This document shows, in pieces, positions 51,575 through 60,274 of a stretch of 64,000 bases of DNA. The translations under genes were made by a program, and so were the position numbers. The notes under the pieces were generated by a model. That model was not told the DNA's origin and searched no databases. It saw only the letters and a program-made list of their open reading frames with translations. Source of the stretch: Chitinophaga sp. CF418 (GTDB lineage Bacteria > Bacteroidota > Bacteroidia > Chitinophagales > Chitinophagaceae); NCBI RefSeq assembly GCF_900142925.1, contig NZ_FRCN01000003.1:275300-339299 (forward strand). The letters run 5' to 3'. Numbering within the stretch: position 1 is the stretch's first letter; every line of letters begins with the position of its first letter.

Positions 51575-52669
51575 TTAGTTTTGCTTATGTAATCCAAGTA
51601 TATCGCCCCATGCTGAACGTAGTGCTGCTGCAGAGAACCTGTGCGCATACAGTTCTTTCTGGGCCGTTTTTGTTACCAGACCGCTCCTGATATCTTTTGC
51701 AAACGCCATCACAGCCGCTTTTGCCTCCTCATAGGAAGAACCGGCCGGTATTACGCGTGTTGCCTGCGGATCGCAGGCGATGTCCGGAATGCCTCCCTTG
51801 TCGGTTGCCAGCCAGGGAAGTCCTGCACTCATTGCCTCCAGCAGGCTCACAGGCAGTCCTTCAGGGTGAGTAGACAACAGGAGATATGCATCCAGTTGCG
51901 CAATAGCCCTCTTTAATCCTGCTTCACCTGCAAAAGGACCATGAAAGCGTATGTTGGGATAACGGTCAAAATATCCTGCAGGATATTGTTTTCCTTCTCC
52001 CCAGAGGTGAAACTCTATGTCTTTCAGGTCAGCGTCTTCACTCATCCGGCAAATCAGATCGATCCCTTTCTCAGGAATCAGGCGGCCATAATAACCAAAT
52101 CGCAATTTACCTGCCGGGCCTTCAGTAAAAGGCACTTCCACATTCCTGGAAAATACTGGTATAACGTCTATCTGGCGGTTCAGTACCTCCTTCATATCGC
52201 CGGCATTCCTGAAGGAACAGGCAATGATGGTATTGGCCTCCTGCAACGTCTTCCTGTATTTTGCTCCCCAGGTAGACTGGTCTTTGGCGTCGCCGGAAGT
52301 ATGGTGATGATGTACCCACTTATTGTAGGCAGGTAGCATACGGGAAAATAACCAGATGCTTTCCCCCTGCCCATTAGTATATACTGCATCGTACTTCCTG
52401 GTGCTACGCAGTTTAATGCCCAGCTGCAACATCCACAACAGACGCTTATAGGAACGTCCATGTTTTCCGAAGTATACCCAGCGGCATGTATGTTTGTAAA
52501 ATTCTTCTGTTTCCCGCGTCATAGCAGCATTCAGCACCACCAGGTCTATGTCATAACCTGCTGCTGCCATCTGCCTGCAAAACTCCTGCAGATGACTTTC
52601 TATGCCCCCTGTTTCCATTAACTGGGTGGTATAGACCAGTATCCGTTTTTTATCAGAAGCCTGCGCCAT
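51575..52669 (-). CDS. Glycosyltransferase family 4
   Basis: This ~364-residue GT-B glycosyltransferase starts at ATG 52669 (MAQASDKKRILVYTTQLMET), which overlaps the upstream pyruvyl transferase gene by 17 bp. Key blocks are GGIESHLQEFCRQMAAAGYD, RFGYYGRLIPEKGIDLI and PEGLPVSLLEAMSAGLPWLA (E-x7-E). The GGIE opening is typical of CapM/EpsF-like GT4 enzymes. It is part of the exopolysaccharide operon. Confidence 0.92.
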   Translation of the reverse strand: MAQASDKKRILVYTTQLMETGGIESHLQEFCRQMAAAGYDIDLVVLNAAMTRETEEFYKHTCRWVYFGKHGRSYKRLLWMLQLGIKLRSTRKYDAVYTNGQGESIWLFSRMLPAYNKWVHHHHTSGDAKDQSTWGAKYRKTLQEANTIIACSFRNAGDMKEVLNRQIDVIPVFSRNVEVPFTEGPAGKLRFGYYGRLIPEKGIDLICRMSEDADLKDIEFHLWGEGKQYPAGYFDRYPNIRFHGPFAGEAGLKRAIAQLDAYLLLSTHPEGLPVSLLEAMSAGLPWLATDKGGIPDIACDPQATRVIPAGSSYEEAKAAVMAFAKDIRSGLVTKTAQKELYAHRFSAAALRSAWGDILGLHKQN

Positions 52670-53663
52670 ATACTCTTTCAATCTTATCCTTTGCAAATCC
52701 CACACGGTAAGACAATACTACGCTCATGCGATACAGTTTTGCCATCAACGCAGCTTTCATCCTGATCAGGCGGTATTTCATCTTACCTGATGCCTGCACA
52801 GCATTAGCGCCTTCTTTTATTGAATCGGCCACCAGTTCCAACAGGAATTGTCTTCTCTTTTCTAACGCCTCTTTATTGACAGGCGAAGTGTTCAGGTCTT
52901 TCCTTTCCAGGATCTCTTTGTAAGAGATAATATCAATGAACTCCGCTACTGTTGCCAGGCGGGGATCAGATGGATTTGGATGGATCAGCTTTACGTTCGC
53001 ACCCATGCCAAGACCTGGCAATGCACAGTGGATCTTAGTGGTCAGCACCATGGAAGCCTTGCAATACAGCGACAGCAAATGGTCCATATGCTTTTCAGAC
53101 ACTTTTGCGTAAGACTCGATATCACCGGATGTATCTGGTGGATCGTGGGAGATCCTTACCGGCTTTTTACCCAGTAATTCTTCCAGCTTATTGAATACCG
53201 CATCAGGTACCGGATGGTCTACGTTGTCCACCAGCAGCACATCTCCATCAGGATTGTGTGTAACCGGGCCACGCGCCTTCGCTGTAATGGTCAGGCAGCT
53301 GGAATAATAAGCAGGAATACCCCAGCCCAGTAACAGACGTAATGTTTTGGTATCACGGCAACCGATAGGTGCATGTTTCCTGAAATGTTCCCTTACACCG
53401 GCATCTGCCAGCAGGGCAGAATTAGCGATGTGTACAGCAGCATATACAGGCGTGATATTATCTGGTGCGGGAAACTTCTTAAAGGAATGCATGTACCAGC
53501 CATTGGCTATCAGCATTCCTTTTTCGTTACTTGCCAGGTCAGCCAGCGCTTCCCTGTCAGCTACCTTCGCGCCTTCAGGCAGCAGGTCTTTTGCGACCAT
53601 TCCCTGAAGTACATCTCCGATATTGTTCCGAAGTAATCCTTCTACCTGATAGTAATAATTCAT
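52653..53663 (-). CDS. Polysaccharide pyruvyl transferase family protein
   Basis: This 336-residue protein of the CsaB/WcaK-like pyruvyl transferase family begins MNYYYQVEGLLRNNIGDVLQG, with the N-x-GD motif. HAPIGCRDTKTLRLLLGWGI and SCLTIT follow in the family order, and KASMVLTTKIHCALPGLGMG has the T-K/R-x-H motif near the C-terminal part. It should add pyruvate ketal groups from PEP to a sugar, giving extra negative charge to the exopolysaccharide, as WcaK does for colanic acid. Confidence 0.9.
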   Translation of the reverse strand: MNYYYQVEGLLRNNIGDVLQGMVAKDLLPEGAKVADREALADLASNEKGMLIANGWYMHSFKKFPAPDNITPVYAAVHIANSALLADAGVREHFRKHAPIGCRDTKTLRLLLGWGIPAYYSSCLTITAKARGPVTHNPDGDVLLVDNVDHPVPDAVFNKLEELLGKKPVRISHDPPDTSGDIESYAKVSEKHMDHLLSLYCKASMVLTTKIHCALPGLGMGANVKLIHPNPSDPRLATVAEFIDIISYKEILERKDLNTSPVNKEALEKRRQFLLELVADSIKEGANAVQASGKMKYRLIRMKAALMAKLYRMSVVLSYRVGFAKDKIERVYGAGF

Positions 53664-53675
53664 ATAATGTCCTTA

Positions 53676-54992
53676 TTAAATTTCTGTAGGTAATGTTGAG
53701 TTGTTAGTCCTGCGGATCTTGATCAGCGTATAAGTAACGTTCATCGTTACCTGGATCAGTTGTATCATGATGTTCAGTCCCAGTACCCCTCTCAGGGAAG
53801 AGACGTCAATGAATGCAACCCCCAGCGCTATCGAAGCAATGCTAACAGGAATTGAAATGAATGGATTGATAGCCCAGCTTCTGCTGGTAAAAAGAGAAAA
53901 AGTGGAAGCAGAGATAATCCCAAGGCAACTGATAATGATCTTCAGCACCACCTCTTTTGTCAGCCCCGCATAATTGGGCCCAAGGATCATCAGGATCTGT
54001 GTGGAGAATAACCAGACCGTCAGGACAATGAAGGCACTCATGACCAGCAGCCCTGCCTGGATCTGTAAGAAACGCCGTAATAACAGACCTGAGTTATTCG
54101 GCAACCGGGAAAACCTCGGTAAGATAAGGGTACCAAATAATATCGTAATAAAGCTAAGCGCCATAGATAACCTGTCCAGCGCGCCCAGTTGAGCCACTCC
54201 CCTTGTCGTTCCGAAGATGGAGATCAGCCAGATGGTGATCTGCCCCGAAAGACATGTATAAATACCCATCGGCAGTAACCGTCTTACCATCTTCAGGATC
54301 TCATTGCGGACCTCCGGATCCGGCTTCTGATGCCAGTCTGCATAACTGGCAGAGATCTTCCGGAGATTGAAGTTACCCCATATCTGCGGAAGACCGGCAG
54401 CCAGGATAGCTACAAACGCCCATGGGAAAATAAAAATGGTCAATGCAAGTAATAACAGCCTGCCAACATTCAGGATGACCGCATTCTTTTGCAGCGGGCC
54501 AATATCCTGTCTCAGTTTAGGCGCTACCTGCAGCAAAGTGCCCGACAACGCCATAAAGAAAGATGGAATGAGCGAGAGGATGATCAGCACCGACATCAGC
54601 CAGCTGGCATTGTGGTGCCGCATCAGGTACAGCAGTACCGGTACGGATACCAGTAAGCTGCCGACAGCGAATTTCCGTCTCAGGTCCATTCCTGTGGCCA
54701 TGACAGTACCTAATTTGACACGGTCCAGCCAGACCTTTCCTCCCTGCGACATTACCCCGGTAGAGATGCCCCCGTCGGCCAGTACCGTCATCGTACCCAG
54801 CATGGTATTACCAAGAGTATACAACGCGTACTCTTCGGGTTCCAGCATACGTATCACAAGGATACCGCTCACAAGACTGATACCCTGTACAAAAACCTGG
54901 GCGAAACCGGTCATGGTAACCAGTTTGACCCATTCTAACGTTTTGGTGTACTTCGGATTGTTAGATAACTGATTAAAAACTTTTACTCGCAT
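53676..54992 (-). CDS. Wzx-type oligosaccharide flippase
   Basis: This ~438-residue multi-span protein of the polysaccharide-transport (MOP/MATE-like) superfamily starts at ATG 54992 (MRVKVFNQLSNNPKYTKTLE). It has about twelve to fourteen spans: AQVFVQGISLVSGILVIRML opens the family domain, GTMTVLADGGISTGVMSQGG is a typical N-terminal loop, and many charged inter-helix loops follow. It should flip the undecaprenyl-linked repeat unit to the periplasm for polymerisation. It lies between gmd and the pyruvyl transferase gene. Confidence 0.88.
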   Translation of the reverse strand: MRVKVFNQLSNNPKYTKTLEWVKLVTMTGFAQVFVQGISLVSGILVIRMLEPEEYALYTLGNTMLGTMTVLADGGISTGVMSQGGKVWLDRVKLGTVMATGMDLRRKFAVGSLLVSVPVLLYLMRHHNASWLMSVLIILSLIPSFFMALSGTLLQVAPKLRQDIGPLQKNAVILNVGRLLLLALTIFIFPWAFVAILAAGLPQIWGNFNLRKISASYADWHQKPDPEVRNEILKMVRRLLPMGIYTCLSGQITIWLISIFGTTRGVAQLGALDRLSMALSFITILFGTLILPRFSRLPNNSGLLLRRFLQIQAGLLVMSAFIVLTVWLFSTQILMILGPNYAGLTKEVVLKIIISCLGIISASTFSLFTSRSWAINPFISIPVSIASIALGVAFIDVSSLRGVLGLNIMIQLIQVTMNVTYTLIKIRRTNNSTLPTEI

Positions 54993-55017
54993 AACGCATT
55001 TTCGGCAAAGCAAGCCC

Positions 55018-56115
55018 TTATCCTGCCAGTTGTTCCCACTGTGTTTTACTGTCCTTTCTGAATAACTCTACATCGCAGGTTACCATCTCACTTACCAGCT
55101 CCTGCAGATCATACTTCGGTTCCCAGCCTAATTTTGTCTTTGATTTCGTAGGATCGCCTATCAGCAGTTCTACCTCGGTAGGACGGAAGTAAGCAGGATC
55201 TACGGCCAATACCTGTTTGCCTATTGGCAGAATATATTCTTTGCTGCGGCAGGCGCTTACATAAGCCACTTCGCTCACACCTGTGCCTTCAAATTTCAGT
55301 TCAATGCCCAGTTCATTAAATGCCATACGCACAAATTCACGTACTGGTGTAGTGACGCCCGTAGCGATCACATAGTCTTCCGGTGTATCCTGTTGCAGGA
55401 TCCTCCACATCGCCTCAACATAATCTTTTGCATGTCCCCAGTCGCGGCGGGCATCCAGGTTACCCAGGAACAGTTTGTCCTGTAAACCCAATGCGATAGC
55501 AGCAACAGCACGGGTGATCTTACGGGTTACGAAAGTCTCACCACGCAGCGGGCTTTCATGGTTGAACAGGATACCGTTGCAGGCAAACATGCCATATGCC
55601 TCCCTGTAATTCACCGTGATCCAGTATGCATATAATTTCGCTACAGCATAAGGACTACGCGGATAGAAAGGAGTGGTTTCTTTCTGTGGTACTTCCTGCA
55701 CCAGGCCATACAGTTCTGAAGTACTTGCCTGGTATACCCTTGTCTTTTTCTCCAGCTTTAAAATACGTAATGCTTCCAGTATACGCAGGGTGCCTATACC
55801 ATCCGCATTAGCGGTATATTCCGGTGTATCAAAACTCACTTTTACATGGCTCATCGCTGCGAGATTATAGATCTCGTCAGGCTGTGTTTCCTGTATGATG
55901 CGGATCAGGTTAGTACTGTCGGTCATATCGCCGTAATGCAGTTTGAAACGTACATTTTCGCTATGAGGATCCTGATAGAGGTGATCGATCCTGTCAGTAT
56001 TCAACAGTGAGGCACGACGTTTTACACCATGCACCATATACCCCTTTTCGAGCAGCAATTCTGACAGGTATGCACCGTCCTGTCCATTTACACCGGTGAT
56101 TAAAGCAACTTTCAT
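55018..56115 (-). CDS. gmd: GDP-mannose 4,6-dehydratase
   Basis: This 365-residue short-chain dehydrogenase/reductase is the first committed step of GDP-L-fucose synthesis (GDP-mannose to GDP-4-keto-6-deoxymannose). NAD(P)-binding is by [40 protein letters not shown] is the Gmd-specific loop; the catalytic tyrosine-lysine pair is in [12 protein letters not shown]; and [14 protein letters not shown] is diagnostic. Length is normal. Its partner fcl is two genes upstream, separated by ugd. Confidence 0.97.
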   Translation of the reverse strand: MKVALITGVNGQDGAYLSELLLEKGYMVHGVKRRASLLNTDRIDHLYQDPHSENVRFKLHYGDMTDSTNLIRIIQETQPDEIYNLAAMSHVKVSFDTPEYTANADGIGTLRILEALRILKLEKKTRVYQASTSELYGLVQEVPQKETTPFYPRSPYAVAKLYAYWITVNYREAYGMFACNGILFNHESPLRGETFVTRKITRAVAAIALGLQDKLFLGNLDARRDWGHAKDYVEAMWRILQQDTPEDYVIATGVTTPVREFVRMAFNELGIELKFEGTGVSEVAYVSACRSKEYILPIGKQVLAVDPAYFRPTEVELLIGDPTKSKTKLGWEPKYDLQELVSEMVTCDVELFRKDSKTQWEQLAG

Positions 56116-56154
56116 ACAAAAAAAAAATTTAATTAAGATAAGTGGGGAATATGA

Positions 56155-57501
56155 TTAACTTCCGGAGAGCACGCTTACTGCAGGCTGAGATATGCCAATG
56201 CTGTAGCAGGTGAAACCGTTCTTCTCAAGATATGTGTTATCATATATATTCCTGCCGTCAAATACAACAGGAGCTTTCAATAATTGTTTTACACGTGTCC
56301 AGTCAGGCAGACGGAATTCATTCCATTCTGTTACCAGCAGTACCGCGTCTGCACCTTCGGCAGCAGCGTACATGTCATTACACCATTTAACGGTATCACC
56401 CAGTGTTTTCTTCGCTTCATGCATCGCTACAGGATCGAACACCTGTACACTAGCGCCGGCTTCCAGCAGGGCTTCTATCGCTACCAGGCTGGATGCTTCA
56501 CGCATATCGTCTGTGGCAGGCTTGAAGGACAGGCCCCATACTGCGAAGGTCTTGCCTTTCAGCATACCGTCGAAGTGCCTGTTGATCTTAGCGAACAATA
56601 CTTTCTTCTGATCATTGTTCACGGCTTCCACAGCCTCCAGGATACGTAATCCGTGGCCATACTCCTTACCTGTCTGCACCAGTGCTTTTACATCTTTCGG
56701 GAAGCAGGAACCGCCATAACCAATACCAGGGTAGATAAAGGAATTACCGATCCTGGCGTCGCTACCGATGCCTTTACGCACTTTATTCACGTCAGCGCCT
56801 ACCAGTTCACACAGGTTGGCAATATCATTGATGAAGGAAATTTTTGTTGCCAGCATTGCGTTTGCCGCATACTTGGTCATTTCTGCAGAAGCGATGTCCA
56901 TGAAGATGATAGGACGGCCGTTCAGCAGGAAAGGATGATACAGACGCTCCAGCATTTCTTTCGCCCTGTCTGTATTCACACCTACCACGATACGGTCAGG
57001 TTTCAGGAAGTCCTGTACAGCAGCGCCCTCTTTCAGGAACTCAGGGTTAGATGCCACATCATAATCAATCAGTGCATTTCTGTTCAGCATTGCCTGTTTG
57101 ATCTCCCTGTTCACCTTTACAGCAGTGCCCACCGGTACGGTACTCTTTGTTACCACTACCAGGTAATCGGTCATATATGTACCGATCTCTTTCGCTACCT
57201 GCAATACATATTGCAGATCGGCGCTGCCATCTTCACCCGGAGGCGTACCTACCGCAATGAAGGCGATATCTGCACCTGGAATTACTTCAGCAAGTTTGGT
57301 GCTGAAAGAGAGACGGCCATTGTTATAGTTACGGGTAACGATCTCTTCGAGACCCGGTTCATAAATAGGTAAAATGCCTTTCTGAAGATTATTAATCTTT
57401 TCCGCATTAACATCCACACAAACCACCTGAGTACCTACTTCAGCAAGACAGGCGCCGGTAACCAGCCCTACATATCCAGTTCCAATTACAATTGCTTTCA
57501 T
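56155..57501 (-). CDS. ugd: UDP-glucose 6-dehydrogenase
   Basis: This 448-residue enzyme oxidises UDP-glucose to UDP-glucuronate with two NAD+. The N-terminus is MKAIVIGTGYVGLVTGACLA; GYGGSCFPKDVKALV carries the catalytic cysteine; ATNAML-like AANAMLATKISFINDIANL is the linker helix; GLSFKPATDDMREASSL is the UDP-binding block. It is a single full-length enzyme. Glucuronate would be a further source of negative charge in the polymer. Confidence 0.97.
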   Translation of the reverse strand: MKAIVIGTGYVGLVTGACLAEVGTQVVCVDVNAEKINNLQKGILPIYEPGLEEIVTRNYNNGRLSFSTKLAEVIPGADIAFIAVGTPPGEDGSADLQYVLQVAKEIGTYMTDYLVVVTKSTVPVGTAVKVNREIKQAMLNRNALIDYDVASNPEFLKEGAAVQDFLKPDRIVVGVNTDRAKEMLERLYHPFLLNGRPIIFMDIASAEMTKYAANAMLATKISFINDIANLCELVGADVNKVRKGIGSDARIGNSFIYPGIGYGGSCFPKDVKALVQTGKEYGHGLRILEAVEAVNNDQKKVLFAKINRHFDGMLKGKTFAVWGLSFKPATDDMREASSLVAIEALLEAGASVQVFDPVAMHEAKKTLGDTVKWCNDMYAAAEGADAVLLVTEWNEFRLPDWTRVKQLLKAPVVFDGRNIYDNTYLEKNGFTCYSIGISQPAVSVLSGS

Positions 57502-57536
57502 GTATATAAGATTGAGACGCTGTTTTAAAATGTTGT

Positions 57537-58478
57537 TTATAATGCAACCATGTGCTGCTTATGAAGGAAATCGGCATAAGCCTGTACCAGTCCTTCTTTC
57601 AGCTCCACGCTATGCTTCCATCCAAGTTTATGCAGCTTTGACACATCCATCAGTTTCCGGGGCGTGCCATCGGGTTTGGAAGTATCAAAAACGATATCGC
57701 CTTCATAACATACTACTTCTTTCACAGTCTCTGCCAGTTCACGTATGCTCAGGTCTTCCCCTGTACCAATGTTCACCAGTTCCTTTTCATCATAATGCAG
57801 CATCAGGAATACACAGGCAGCTGCCAGGTCGTCTGCAAAAAGGAATTCACGTTTTGGCGTACCACTCCCCCATACAGTCACACTGGGCGCTTTGGCTTCC
57901 TTCGCTTCATGGAAGCGGCGGATCAATGCCGGCAGTACATGTGAATTTTCAGGGTGGTAATTATCGCCGATACCATAAAGGTTAGTCGGCATCACACTGA
58001 TATAGTTACAACCATACTGGTCGCGGTATGCTTCACATAATTTGATACCCGCTATCTTGGCAATAGCATAAGGTTCGTTGGTTGGCTCCAGAGGGCCTGT
58101 CAGCAGACTGCTTTCCTGCAATGGCTGGGGGGCCATTTTAGGATAAATACAAGAACTGCCAAGAAACATTAGCTTTTTAACGCCATGTTTCCAGGCAGCA
58201 TGGATGATGTTGGTTTCCATCATGAGGTTATCGTACAGAAATTCTGCACGATAAGTATTATTAGCATGGATGCCGCCTACTTTGGCAGCAGCCAGGAACA
58301 CATAATCCGGTTTCTCTTTGCTGAAAAATTCATTCACATCAGCCTGCGAACGCAGGTCCAGTTCTGCCGATCCTCTCGTTACCAGGTTCTCATATCCCAG
58401 TGTCTTCAGTCTTCTGCTGATGGCGCCGCCCACCATACCACGGTGACCGGCTATATAGATCTTATCGTTAAGTTGCAT
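57537..58478 (-). CDS. fcl: GDP-L-fucose synthase
   Basis: This 313-residue epimerase-reductase converts the Gmd product to GDP-L-fucose with NADPH. Motifs are [18 protein letters not shown] (NADPH site), [20 protein letters not shown] and PYAIAKIAG (catalytic Y-x3-K). The serine-cysteine block and the C-terminal [12 protein letters not shown] fit the family. With gmd and manC in the same operon, GDP-fucose supply is complete from mannose-1-phosphate. Confidence 0.97.
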   Translation of the reverse strand: MQLNDKIYIAGHRGMVGGAISRRLKTLGYENLVTRGSAELDLRSQADVNEFFSKEKPDYVFLAAAKVGGIHANNTYRAEFLYDNLMMETNIIHAAWKHGVKKLMFLGSSCIYPKMAPQPLQESSLLTGPLEPTNEPYAIAKIAGIKLCEAYRDQYGCNYISVMPTNLYGIGDNYHPENSHVLPALIRRFHEAKEAKAPSVTVWGSGTPKREFLFADDLAAACVFLMLHYDEKELVNIGTGEDLSIRELAETVKEVVCYEGDIVFDTSKPDGTPRKLMDVSKLHKLGWKHSVELKEGLVQAYADFLHKQHMVAL

Positions 58479-58493
58479 ACGGTTGAATATTGT

Positions 58494-59513
58494 TTATAGC
58501 AGTTCAGGCCTGTTCTCCTTTACCCACTGATGCAGTTGTTTTACTTCCTGTCCCTTTCCTTTCTGTAAGATCAGCAGCACTTCCGGTGTATTTACTACCA
58601 CCACATTTTCAACGCCCACCAATGCTACCAGTTTATCTTTTCCTATTACCATGCTATTCACAGGATCACTCTCTATAAATACTGCCTGGTGATTACTATA
58701 GCGGTAATGACTTGCGAGGGCTTCCGCCAGTGCTTCATAACCACCTACATCGCTCCATTGCATAGCGCTGGGCACTACCTTTACAATATTGCTTTTCTCC
58801 AGCACGGCATAGTCTATACTGTCTGATGGGATGGCTTCCATTGCCGCCAGCGGAATAGATCCGGTCTCTTTCCAGATAAGCGCTGCTTCTGATGCTGCTG
58901 CATAGATCTCCGGTGCATATTCCAGCAATTGCTGTAATAATACACCAGCCTTACCGCAGAAGATACCACTGTTCCACAGGTAGTCGCCGCTTTTCAGCAT
59001 GGCTTCAGCAGTAACTGCATTTGGTTTTTCTGTGAAACGCACTACATCATAGCCCGAATACTGGATATAACCATATCCCGTTTCAGGATATGCCGGTTGC
59101 AGTCCGATCGTTACCAGATGTCCTTCTGCAGCCAGTTCCGCAGCTTTCTTTACCGTTTCTTCGTAGAGGTCAGGCGTACCTATGAGATGGTCTGCCGGTG
59201 TAATAAGCAGAATAGTTTCAGGTGTTGCGGAGAATGCCGCCAATGCAATAGCAGCAGCGGTATTACGACCCACCGGCTCCTCCATCATCTGTACATGCTG
59301 AGCACCTGCTTCTCCCAGTTGTTTGGACACCATTTCAGACTGCTGTTCATTCACGACAGCCATTACACTTTCACAGAAAATGCTGTTACGCACCCATGTG
59401 AGCTGTAATAAGCTCTGTCCGTCAAATAACGGCAGCAGTTGCTTTGGCGTCTGTTTATTGGATAGCGGCCAGAGACGGGTTCCTGACCCTCCACATAATA
59501 ATACGTGTAGCAT
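58494..59513 (-). CDS. manC: Mannose-1-phosphate guanylyltransferase
   Basis: This ~339-residue GDP-mannose pyrophosphorylase starts at ATG 59513 (MLHVLLCGGSGTRLWPLSNK), directly at the nucleotide-binding loop; a longer frame upstream adds nothing. PKQLLPLF, the FTEKPN motif and LWNSGIFCGKA are present. It is the short single-domain form without a phosphomannose isomerase domain, and neither manA nor manB is visible here. It is 15 bp after fcl's partner genes in the same operon, feeding mannose and fucose donors. Confidence 0.95.
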   Translation of the reverse strand: MLHVLLCGGSGTRLWPLSNKQTPKQLLPLFDGQSLLQLTWVRNSIFCESVMAVVNEQQSEMVSKQLGEAGAQHVQMMEEPVGRNTAAAIALAAFSATPETILLITPADHLIGTPDLYEETVKKAAELAAEGHLVTIGLQPAYPETGYGYIQYSGYDVVRFTEKPNAVTAEAMLKSGDYLWNSGIFCGKAGVLLQQLLEYAPEIYAAASEAALIWKETGSIPLAAMEAIPSDSIDYAVLEKSNIVKVVPSAMQWSDVGGYEALAEALASHYRYSNHQAVFIESDPVNSMVIGKDKLVALVGVENVVVVNTPEVLLILQKGKGQEVKQLHQWVKENRPELL

Positions 59514-59532
59514 AGTGTTCAGCGTTAATATT

Positions 59533-60090
59533 TTAAATAGGATTTCCAACGCCGAATTTCCTGGCGCCGGCATATTCTTTACTGTCATTACTGAGCACCA
59601 TCAGGTCACTTGTTTTCACGGTAGCGATCAGCGAGAATCCCATGCTGTACAATACAGCTTTAACAGTATTCTTGCCTGTTTCCACTACCCTTCCATGCTG
59701 ATGCATCAAAGGACCTGCGGTGATGCGGATCAGATCATCCTCGTGGATCGGGAAACGTTCAACTTCCACGTCCTGATATTCACGCAGGAAACGTTTGATC
59801 AGATCAATCTCATGATCAGGAATACTGGCAGGTTTACCCAGCCAGTAAACGAAGTTTACGATACCACTCGTTTCGCGCACGAGTGTCTTTTTGTCTTCGG
59901 GGATACGCACAAACACATACGATTTAAAAAGGGGCTCTTCTACGATCTTCTTTCTGTCGCTCCACTGATGCGTTACCCTGTTCAGTGGACAGTACGTTTC
60001 GACCTGTTTACGAACAAGTGCATCCGCCACTTTTTTCTCCCATCTTGGTTTAGTGTAGACTGCATACCATGTGTGTGTCTTCTGTTCCAT
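59533..60090 (-). CDS. UpxY-type NusG-like transcription antiterminator
   Basis: This ~185-residue NusG paralogue starts at ATG 60090 (MEQKTHTWYAVYTKPRWEKK). WYAVYTKPRWEKKVADAL is the NGN-domain opening; TYCPLNRVTHQW, EEPLFKSYVFVRI and SGIVNFVYWLGKPA follow. The C-terminal KOW-like domain spans DDLIRITAGPLMHQHGRVVE. In Bacteroides, UpxY proteins let RNA polymerase read through the long capsule operons, and this one lies third in a 26-kb operon, so the same role is likely. A structured 184-bp leader precedes it. Confidence 0.93.
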   Translation of the reverse strand: MEQKTHTWYAVYTKPRWEKKVADALVRKQVETYCPLNRVTHQWSDRKKIVEEPLFKSYVFVRIPEDKKTLVRETSGIVNFVYWLGKPASIPDHEIDLIKRFLREYQDVEVERFPIHEDDLIRITAGPLMHQHGRVVETGKNTVKAVLYSMGFSLIATVKTSDLMVLSNDSKEYAGARKFGVGNPI

Positions 60091-60157
60091 TTCAGAGGAT
60101 TTAAAAGTTAATAAAGCATGACTGTTTATCAGATAAGGTGGAAAGTACAAAGGCGGG

Positions 60158-60196
60158 AAGCGAGGAGGAAGAAAATTGGCATAGCTTCGCCTCCTC
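60158..60196 (-). other. Structured leader ahead of the antiterminator gene
   Basis: In the minus-strand RNA GAGGAGG (60196-60190) can pair with CCTCCTC (60168-60162). Overlapping it, GAAGC can pair with the GCTTC just past the second arm. The two pairings interlock, so they are alternatives or form an unusual fold. It sits about 70 bp ahead of the antiterminator ATG. Confidence 0.4.
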
Positions 60197-60207
60197 AGTC
60201 ACATGAG

Positions 60208-60234
60208 TAGTTTTCAATAGTAATAGTTTTCAAT
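60208..60234. repeat. Direct repeat TAGTTTTCAAT x2 in the wzc-upxY gap
   Basis: The 11-mer TAGTTTTCAAT occurs at 60208-60218 and 60224-60234, a 16-bp period. It lies between the Wzc-type stop (60275) and the hairpin ahead of the antiterminator. Function unknown. Confidence 0.55.
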
Positions 60235-60274
60235 GAGTTCCGTCAGTTTGGTGGACCGGCGGAATACATTCTGT

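Noticed and set aside
57500-57985. A 161-codon frame opposite fcl
   Set aside because: It is antisense to a clear GDP-fucose synthase gene and has no supporting motif.
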